Source: an uncultured Candidatus Saccharibacteria bacterium (GTDB lineage Bacteria > Patescibacteriota > Saccharimonadia > Saccharimonadales > Saccharimonadaceae). Taken from it: 7,217 nt of DNA. Position 1 is the stretch's first letter, and each line of letters starts with the position of its first letter. The stretch covers positions 1-7,217 of the forward strand of contig CALFQW010000037.1 of the NCBI GenBank assembly GCA_937919305.1. Direction: 5' to 3'. Positions 1-7,217 of this stretch are shown here, in pieces. The translations under genes and the position numbers were made by a program. The notes beneath the pieces were generated by a model, which did no database searches, was not told the DNA's origin, and saw nothing but the letters and a program-made list of their open reading frames with translations.

Positions 1-25
1 ATTCAAGAAAGAAGAAGGAGAAGAA

Positions 26-463
26 ATGGTTGAAGAAAGAATAGTAGAAAATACAGATGGCTCAGGATCAATAGAATCAACTTCAAATACTGAATCCAGT
101 ATTGGAATTGGTGAATTAATGGGAAAACGTGCAAAATTAGAAGAGGCAATCGATTATGTTGGTTTAATGATTAAAAATCTTAAAGACAAGAGAACTGTTC
201 TTGAAAAAGACATAGAAGAAGAATCAGTAGATATCAAAAATCTCAGAGAAAAATTACAAAAAGTTAGCGAGTACATAGATGAGGAGAATAAAGGAATTCA
301 AGAGCTTGCAAGTAAAAGAATCAAGGTAGAAAATGAGGCTGACGAAGTTGCTGCAATAATCAATAACTTGAGAGAGAAATTATCAGGTATTGATACAATT
401 GTTGGTGAAGAAGGAAACAGAGTTAAGCAGATTAAAGAAAGCAGAAATTCCTTAGAAAGTTAA
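26..463 (+). CDS. Coiled-coil protein of unknown function, archaeal type
   Basis: I do not recognise a named family. The 145-residue reading has a Ser/Thr/Glu-rich, probably disordered N-terminus (residues 1-28). The rest is dominated by Glu, Lys, Leu and Ile in heptad-like spacing (about 30-143), as expected for a long coiled coil, with no membrane segment or signal peptide. An ATG at 26 follows GGAG (17-20) at 5-base spacing. The same frame stays open to the window edge and reads FKKEEGEE before that ATG, so the true start may lie upstream and the gene may be 5'-partial. Its stop lies 3 bases from the stop of the convergent CdvB-like gene, with no room for a terminator between them. The AT-rich base use matches the CdvB gene and not the bacterial genes to the right. 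A role in archaeal cell division is suggested only by that neighbour. Confidence 0.7.
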   Translation: MVEERIVENTDGSGSIESTSNTESSIGIGELMGKRAKLEEAIDYVGLMIKNLKDKRTVLEKDIEEESVDIKNLREKLQKVSEYIDEENKGIQELASKRIKVENEADEVAAIINNLREKLSGIDTIVGEEGNRVKQIKESRNSLES

Positions 464-466
464 AAA

Positions 467-3143
<2,677 letters not shown>

Positions 3144-3149
3144 TCCTGA

Positions 3150-4949
3150 ATGCCAAAAAAAGAATTAAGTCTCAGGGAACAAGGTAAAGCTATCTATGAG
3201 GTAGCACTTTTTAGTGTAAAGATCTCACCCGGAGCTGTTGCATTCAAGATAGGCGGCTCCTTACTTGATGCACTTTTGCCACTGTTGACTGCTTACTTCG
3301 CAGCACTTACGACGACATCGCTTGTCGGAGCGTTTCAGGGTGATGATAGTGCCGCGCGAAGTGCGATACTATACGTCGTCATCACATCACTGCTCGGTTT
3401 GTTGATGACAGTGTGGCGGAGCCTGGATCAATACATACAAGCCAAGTTGCGGTATGTTGTTGAGTCAGCAGTGAGTGATCGTATGTATGAACACTTCCTC
3501 GAGCTCGATTTTTGGCGTTATGACGACAAAGATACTGCTGATCTATATGATCGTGCGCAAAAGTTTGCTCAGTTTTTTGCCTATGTTTTTGATCGCATAG
3601 CAGGGCTATTTTCACAGCTCTTGGCCATGATACTTGCAGTTATTGCTCTTGCGATAGTTAACGTTTGGGTATCACTGGCATTGTTTATAGCTCTGTTGCC
3701 TGGAGTTTATTTGCAGTTCAGACTATCCAGACTACAAGTTGCTCACTGGAACAACACTGTTGAGACACGGCGATCAAAGAATATGATCGAGTGGAATCTC
3801 CTACAGCCTGAGCACATCACCGAACTAAGGATCTACGGCCTTGTCCGACATCTACTCAACATGAGAAAGAAGTTGCGTGACAAAGATGAGCTTACCCGGA
3901 TAAATTTTGAACGGCGATTTTTGAAAAAGAGGATTATGGCCGATGGATTAGAATTTTTACTTCAAGTGGCGAGCTTGGTATGGGTCGTTTTAGAGATCGC
4001 TGCAGCTCGTTTGGCGGTCGGTCAGTTTGTGTATGTTAATGCCGTTGTTGAGAGAGCGATCAATAGCGCAAACGGATTCGTAAGAGAGTTAGCCAGTCTT
4101 GATGAGGATATGGCAAATCTCTTTGATTATCAGCAATTCATGGAATTACCTCCCCGTACGGGCGGAAAAAATGTGCTGAAAGATACCCCGTCTGTCATTT
4201 CTTTCGAAAACGTGACATTTGCTTATCAAGGATCAGCAGAAATACGCGTGCTCGAGAACATCAGCTTTGATATAGAACGTAACCAACACATAGCAATAGT
4301 CGGCGAGAATGGTGCAGGCAAATCAACTTTGGTCAAGCTGCTTCTTGGACTATACGATCCTGTCCAAGGTCGCGTGCTCGTAGACGGTAGTCCAATAACT
4401 GATATTGATCTGGCGAGTTGGCATAGATTGCTCGGTGTTTTGCAGCAAGACTTCATCCAGTATTCATTTGCAACTGCTGGAGACAACGTAAAGTTTGGTG
4501 ATGTCGCTAAGCACGATCAAGATATAAAGCAGGCTTTGACTCAGGCAGAAGCGCTAGAGTTCGTCACAAAGCTACCAAAAGGCGTCGATAGTTATGTGTA
4601 TAACTGGATGGAAGATGATGATGGTACTAAAGGCAAGGACCTATCCGGTGGACAATGGCAGCGGCTAGCTCTCGCACGTAATTTTTTCAGGAACGCACCT
4701 ATTGTCATACTCGATGAACCAACGAGTGCAATAGATGCCCTGGCTGAAGCACGCATATTCGATAGACTTTTCAAATCCCGTCAGAAGACAGTCATAGCTA
4801 TCAGTCATCGCCTATCAACTATCAAAAAAGCAGACCGAATCCTGATGCTCAAAGATGGAAAGCTCGTTGAGAGCGGAACGTACAAGGAGCTAGTTGGAGA
4901 TAAGGATAGTCATTTTTATACGATGTTCAAATCACAGATTGACTCATGA
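3150..4949 (+). CDS. ABC exporter half-transporter (fused membrane and ATPase domains)
   Basis: This is a 599-residue half-transporter expected to work as a dimer in the cytoplasmic membrane, exporting an unknown substrate. The membrane domain covers about residues 15-320. Hydrophobic helices lie near 28-52, 70-90, 143-168, 170-190 and 265-290, and long cytoplasmic loops include the FWRYDDKDTADLYDR region (121-135). The nucleotide-binding domain (about 348-599) is complete: Walker A GENGAGKST (385-393), Q-loop LQQDF (431-435), signature LSGGQ (498-502), Walker B IVILDEP (518-524) and H-loop His553 in ISHR. The spacing resembles lipid, peptide and multidrug exporters rather than importers, and no substrate-binding protein gene is nearby. 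There is no N-terminal peptidase domain. The ATG lies 6 bases after the MazG stop, so it is probably co-transcribed with ligA and the MazG gene. A strong hairpin terminator follows 19 bases after its stop. Confidence 0.92.
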   Translation: MPKKELSLREQGKAIYEVALFSVKISPGAVAFKIGGSLLDALLPLLTAYFAALTTTSLVGAFQGDDSAARSAILYVVITSLLGLLMTVWRSLDQYIQAKLRYVVESAVSDRMYEHFLELDFWRYDDKDTADLYDRAQKFAQFFAYVFDRIAGLFSQLLAMILAVIALAIVNVWVSLALFIALLPGVYLQFRLSRLQVAHWNNTVETRRSKNMIEWNLLQPEHITELRIYGLVRHLLNMRKKLRDKDELTRINFERRFLKKRIMADGLEFLLQVASLVWVVLEIAAARLAVGQFVYVNAVVERAINSANGFVRELASLDEDMANLFDYQQFMELPPRTGGKNVLKDTPSVISFENVTFAYQGSAEIRVLENISFDIERNQHIAIVGENGAGKSTLVKLLLGLYDPVQGRVLVDGSPITDIDLASWHRLLGVLQQDFIQYSFATAGDNVKFGDVAKHDQDIKQALTQAEALEFVTKLPKGVDSYVYNWMEDDDGTKGKDLSGGQWQRLALARNFFRNAPIVILDEPTSAIDALAEARIFDRLFKSRQKTVIAISHRLSTIKKADRILMLKDGKLVESGTYKELVGDKDSHFYTMFKSQIDS

Positions 4950-4968
4950 AACGCAAGGAGTCTCTAAT

Positions 4969-5000
4969 GTAAAACACCTCCAGAAAAGGAGGTGTTTTAC
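4969..5000. terminator. Bidirectional intrinsic terminator between convergent genes
   Basis: A perfect 13-bp inverted repeat, GTAAAACACCTCC (4969-4981) and GGAGGTGTTTTAC (4988-5000), encloses the 6-base loop AGAAAA. The GC-rich inner stem is followed by TTTT on both strands. It can therefore end the ABC transporter transcript on + and the RRM transcript on -. Its position between the two stop codons fits this. Confidence 0.9.
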
Positions 5001-5033
5001 GGTTGCCGCACAGATTGTACGGACTTTTGATAA

Positions 5034-5288
5034 CTAGCGCTCTTCGCGTGGTCGAGCTTCGTTAACTGTGATGGTTCGACCATCAAGCTCACTGTTGTTG
5101 AGCTTGTCTATCGCGGATTGACCTTCTGCATCGTCTTCAAACTCAACAAAACCAAATCCACGTGAACGGCCAGACTCGCGGTCAGTAATGACCTTTGCGC
5201 TTGCAACAGTTCCACACTGCTCAAAGTGAGCTTTTAGTGTGTCATCTGTTGTTGCCCATGCGAGGCTACCTACAAACAATTTCTTCAC
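5034..5288 (-). CDS. Single-RRM RNA-binding protein
   Basis: This 84-residue protein is essentially one RNA recognition motif. RNP2 is LFVGSL (residues 4-9) and RNP1 is RGFGFVEF (43-50), with the aromatic residues that stack on single-stranded RNA. The order KLFVGSLAW, then DRESGRSRGFGFVEF, then DGRTITVNEARPREER matches the bacterial stand-alone RRM proteins known from cyanobacteria (Rbp) and some other bacteria. The start is GTG at 5286-5288, preceded on the minus strand by AAGGA at 7-base spacing; no nearby ATG fits. The tail is short, Arg/Glu-rich and has no glycine-rich domain. The family is cytoplasmic and in some hosts cold-induced or active in mRNA localisation and stability; its role here is unknown. 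It converges on the ABC gene at the shared terminator. Up to 324 bases upstream hold no other gene, so it could have a long leader. Confidence 0.92.
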   Translation of the reverse strand: MKKLFVGSLAWATTDDTLKAHFEQCGTVASAKVITDRESGRSRGFGFVEFEDDAEGQSAIDKLNNSELDGRTITVNEARPREER

Positions 5289-5420
5289 GTATCTATCCTT
5301 GCTTAACTAGTGTCAGTTCGACCAGCGAGGCGATACGTATGGTGAGACGTTTTCCTGCGCACTTCTGAACAACTATAGTTAAGCATATTTCTATCGCTAT
5401 TGCGAGCATGAGCGGAAAGC

Positions 5421-5450
5421 TTGCAAACAAGTGCTCAAAGTGGTTAAAAT
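5421..5450 (+). promoter_or_regulatory. Candidate sigma-70-type promoter for a small RNA
   Basis: TTGCAA (5421-5426; four of six matches to TTGACA) is followed after 18 bases by TAAAAT (5445-5450; five of six matches to TATAAT). Transcription would start near 5457, just before the structured element at 5461. The call is from spacing and hexamer match alone. Confidence 0.35.
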
Positions 5451-5456
5451 GGTAAT

Positions 5457-5583
5457 GTTGGCTGATGCGCACGGGTTTTGCGTATCCTGAGACAAAACAA
5501 ACATACCTATAAAACAAAAAACCCGGGTGGGCGCGCACCAGCTCACACCATGAAAACCGCTACTGTTATCAGAGCGGTTTTTG
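5457..5583 (+). ncRNA. Candidate structured small RNA of unknown family
   Basis: An imperfect long-range stem pairs GCTG (5461-5464) with CAGC (5539-5542), TGCGC (5466-5470) with GCGCA (5533-5537), and CGGGTTTT (5472-5479) with AAAACCCG (5518-5525). There is an A/C mismatch and a 7-base asymmetric bulge (5526-5532). The 38-base loop is A-rich on its 3' side and probably single-stranded. A promoter-like pair lies upstream and an intrinsic terminator closes the unit, giving a transcript of about 125 bases. I do not recognise 4.5S/SRP, 6S, tmRNA or RNase P features. Alternatives are a leader acting on the tRNA, or an antisense structured leader of the RRM mRNA. Confidence 0.3.
5553..5582 (+). 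terminator. Intrinsic terminator upstream of tRNA-Ala
   Basis: AAAACCGCT (5553-5561) pairs with AGCGGTTTT (5573-5581). The stem extends past a bulged A (5562) by CTG (5563-5565) with CAG (5570-5572) around a TTAT loop, and is followed by a T run (5578-5582). No protein gene precedes it on the + strand, which implies a non-coding transcript or a control point before the tRNA. Confidence 0.65.
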
Positions 5584-5612
5584 TGATAGCATGCGTTACG
5601 AGTTGCTGATAC

Positions 5613-5689
5613 GGGGCATTGGCGTAGTTGGCTAGCGCGCTTCCATGGCATGGAAGAGGTCATCGGTTCGAATCCGATATGCTCCACCA
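5613..5689 (+). tRNA. tRNA-Ala, anticodon GGC
   Basis: A full cloverleaf folds by hand. The acceptor stem is GGGGCAT/ATGCTCC, the D stem GCGT/GCGC has a 9-base loop containing GG, the anticodon stem is CTTCC/GGAAG, the variable loop is AGGTC, and the T stem ATCGG/CCGAT has loop TTCGAAT. The anticodon is GGC at 5647-5649, reading GCC and GCU alanine codons. The G3-U70 wobble, the main alanine identity element, is present in the acceptor stem. CCA is encoded (5687-5689), as in many bacteria. It lies 39 bases before the Mur ligase start. Confidence 0.95.
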
Positions 5690-5728
5690 TTTCTAAGAAT
5701 TACCGTATAATTATAGATATAAAAGCTT

Positions 5729-7217
5729 ATGTTTAAGAAATTAATCCAAAAACAACTAGAAAACAAAGTTCGCAAATACTTAAAGAAGCATAAACCCACC
5801 CTCGTGCTCATTGTAGGAAGTGTCGGCAAGACAAGCACCAAGCTTGCTATCGCTACCGTACTAGGCGAGAAATACCGTGTTCGTGCTGATAGGGGCAATC
5901 GCAACACAGAGATGAGTGTTCCAACGGCGATCATGGGTGTTGATTATCCGACCGAGGTACGTTCAGTCCGTCAATGGTTAGCTGTGCTGCAGGCGATGAA
6001 TCTTCGTATCAAACAGCCACGAGATGTCGATGTCATTGTACAAGAGATAGGTACTGATAAGCCGGGTGACATAGCCAGCTTCGGAAGGTATTTGCATGCT
6101 GAAATTGCCGTAGTGACAGCCGTTAGTGAAGAGCATATGGAGTTCTTTCCGTCTATCGATGATGTCGCCAAGGAGGAGCTAGGGGTTACAAAATTTGCCA
6201 GGCTAACAGTTATAAACAGAGACGACGTAGACGTCAAATATGCAGATATCGTTGATGTCGATATGATTGACACATACGGGCTAGGAGAAAAAGCGGAATA
6301 CCGTCTAAGTGTTGAACCGTCCGACCCTCTACAGGGTCGTCTCGGACACATCTCAACACCAGAGTGGGGAGAGCTACCTGTGAGCTTGCAACTTGTTGGC
6401 GATCATAGCCTCAAGGCAGCTGCAGCAGCTGCGTGTGTCGGGGCGAAGCTCGGGCTCGACAGTGAGCAAGTGTCAGTCGGTGTCAGCAAGATATCACCTG
6501 TGTCTGGTCGTATGCAACTGCTGCGGGGTGTTAATGGATCGACTGTTATCGATGATAGCTATAACTCTAGTCCACTAGCTGCGATTCGAGCGATAGAGAC
6601 GTTGTCGTCAGTAGAGGCGGAGCAGCGCATTGCGGTGATGGGTTCGATGAATGAACTAGGCTCTTCCAGCGCCGATGCACATACTCGTGTTGGTGCAGCG
6701 TTTGAGGGTGCCGGTGTCGAATATGTTGTCACTGTTGGGCAGGATGCAAAGCAATATCTCGCGCCAAGTGCTGTGAAGGCGGGGTGTCAAGTGCGTTCAT
6801 TTGACAGCCCGTACGATGCAGGTAGTTTTGTTCACAATGTACTCAAAAAAGGCGCAGTAGTGCTAGTAAAAGGGTCCCAGAACAGAGTATTTACAGAAGA
6901 AGCCATAAAAGAGATTCTTCATAGTACTAGCGATGAGAAAAAACTTGTACGGCAATCAGCAGAGTGGCTCGCTATAAAACACGAGCAGTTTGAAAAAATA
7001 AAATCTATTTTTGATAAAGTCCATGCACACCTTGGCTTTGATCACTCCACGCTTTTAGGAGCTAACAAACTTAAAGATTTGAGTTTTTATAGTGATAACG
7101 TAGAAATAATGCTTGTTAATGGATTACGAGACCCAATACTTCATTCTAGTTTTTCTAAACTTTCTGATACGACCATGTTATATACAGGAGGAGGGATTCT
7201 CCCTAAAAACATATTAT
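5729..7217 (+). CDS. MurF-like Mur ligase without the N-terminal domain, open at the window end
   Basis: This is an ATP-dependent Mur ligase of MurF type; MurF adds D-Ala-D-Ala to the UDP-MurNAc-tripeptide in peptidoglycan synthesis. The P-loop GSVGKTST is at residues 30-37, followed by RGNRNTEMSVP (55-65), VQEIG with Glu106, His136 in SEEHMEFF, GDHSLKAAAAA (224-234), SGRMQ (259-263), DDSYNSSP (275-282), MGSMNELG (304-311) and VLVKGSQNRVFTEE (378-391). E. coli MurF has about 80-100 more residues before the P-loop, forming the UDP-MurNAc binding domain; that domain is absent here. The ATG is the first possible start, with an in-frame TAA nine bases upstream. No clear Shine-Dalgarno is seen, and a TATAAT (5706-5711) lies close by. 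The usual core ends near residue 421. The frame then runs on for at least 75 unrecognised residues in AT-rich DNA to the window edge, with no stop reached. True substrate specificity is uncertain. Confidence 0.88.
   Translation, partial: MFKKLIQKQLENKVRKYLKKHKPTLVLIVGSVGKTSTKLAIATVLGEKYRVRADRGNRNTEMSVPTAIMGVDYPTEVRSVRQWLAVLQAMNLRIKQPRDVDVIVQEIGTDKPGDIASFGRYLHAEIAVVTAVSEEHMEFFPSIDDVAKEELGVTKFARLTVINRDDVDVKYADIVDVDMIDTYGLGEKAEYRLSVEPSDPLQGRLGHISTPEWGELPVSLQLVGDHSLKAAAAAACVGAKLGLDSEQVSVGVSKISPVSGRMQLLRGVNGSTVIDDSYNSSPLAAIRAIETLSSVEAEQRIAVMGSMNELGSSSADAHTRVGAAFEGAGVEYVVTVGQDAKQYLAPSAVKAGCQVRSFDSPYDAGSFVHNVLKKGAVVLVKGSQNRVFTEEAIKEILHSTSDEKKLVRQSAEWLAIKHEQFEKIKSIFDKVHAHLGFDHSTLLGANKLKDLSFYSDNVEIMLVNGLRDPILHSSFSKLSDTTMLYTGGGILPKNIL

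Larger units (their letters stand above)
5289..5612. other. Gene-free region between the RRM gene and tRNA-Ala
   Basis: I see no convincing protein gene here. The open frames on the minus strand are low-complexity or antisense to the tRNA. The region contains a 10-base palindrome AACTATAGTT (5371-5380), a possible + promoter (5421-5450), a long imperfect inverted repeat (5461-5542) and an intrinsic terminator (5553-5582). The part nearest the RRM gene (5289-5400) must carry its promoter or leader, but no clear minus-strand -35/-10 pair could be picked. Confidence 0.6.

Noticed and set aside
5371..5380. Palindrome AACTATAGTT as an operator
   Set aside because: It is a single 10-base AT-rich palindrome with no second copy or nearby promoter; chance is a sufficient explanation.
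5293..5538. Minus-strand 81-residue hydrophobic frame just upstream of the RRM gene
   Set aside because: It has no convincing start or ribosome binding site, no family resemblance, and overlaps the structured element. Its end covers the RRM ribosome binding site only by chance.
5706..5711. TATAAT before the Mur ligase as a promoter
   Set aside because: It matches a -10 box, but the -35 position falls in the tRNA 3' end and has no matching hexamer, so it was not listed as a feature.
5613..5730. tRNA gene as an integration site for a mobile element
   Set aside because: No integrase gene and no repeat of the tRNA 3' end elsewhere in the window.
5397..5934. Minus-strand open frames across the tRNA (reading IGFEPMTSS and YRIRTDDLFHA)
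   Set aside because: These are the familiar false proteins produced by translating the antisense of a tRNA. The strong tRNA-Ala fold explains the sequence.

Overview
The window appears to join DNA from two unrelated organisms. About the first 880 bases are AT-rich. They carry two convergent genes of archaeal, probably thaumarchaeal (Nitrosopumilus-like) type: a coiled-coil protein and a CdvB/ESCRT-III-type cell-division protein. From about base 880 on, base composition is more balanced (roughly 45-55% GC in stretches counted by hand). The genes there are bacterial and suggest a Patescibacteria/CPR organism, most likely Saccharibacteria-like. That placement rests on remembered gene style and is moderate confidence only. 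The two halves meet at about 870-905, where the archaeal CdvB frame and the bacterial LigA frame are each cut off at the N-terminal end, head to head. The simplest reading is a chimera from assembly or whole-genome amplification, held together by roughly 12-18 shared bases, rather than natural transfer.

Layout: coiled-coil protein (26-463, +, perhaps starting before the window); CdvB-family protein (467 to about 892, -, N-terminus lost at the junction); NAD-dependent DNA ligase LigA (892-2832, +, first two dozen or so residues lost); MazG-type nucleotide pyrophosphohydrolase (2829-3143, +); ABC exporter half-transporter (3150-4949, +); bidirectional terminator (4969-5000); single-RRM RNA-binding protein (5034-5288, -); a gene-free stretch (5289-5612) holding a candidate small RNA with its own promoter and terminator; tRNA-Ala(GGC) (5613-5689, +); and a MurF-like Mur ligase (5729 to the window end, +, open at the edge).

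ligA, mazG-like and the ABC gene form a tight co-directional cluster: a 4-base stop/start overlap, then a 6-base gap. They are probably one transcript joining DNA repair/replication, nucleotide-pool cleaning and export. It ends at a perfect 13-bp hairpin shared with the convergent RRM gene. The tRNA and the Mur ligase lie close together on the + strand.

Points of interest: all four zinc-binding cysteines of the LigA finger are absent; the Mur ligase lacks the usual N-terminal substrate domain and runs into an unrecognised AT-rich tail; and a promoter, long imperfect stem and terminator at 5421-5582 fit an uncharacterised small RNA. I saw no CRISPR array, insertion sequence or prophage gene.
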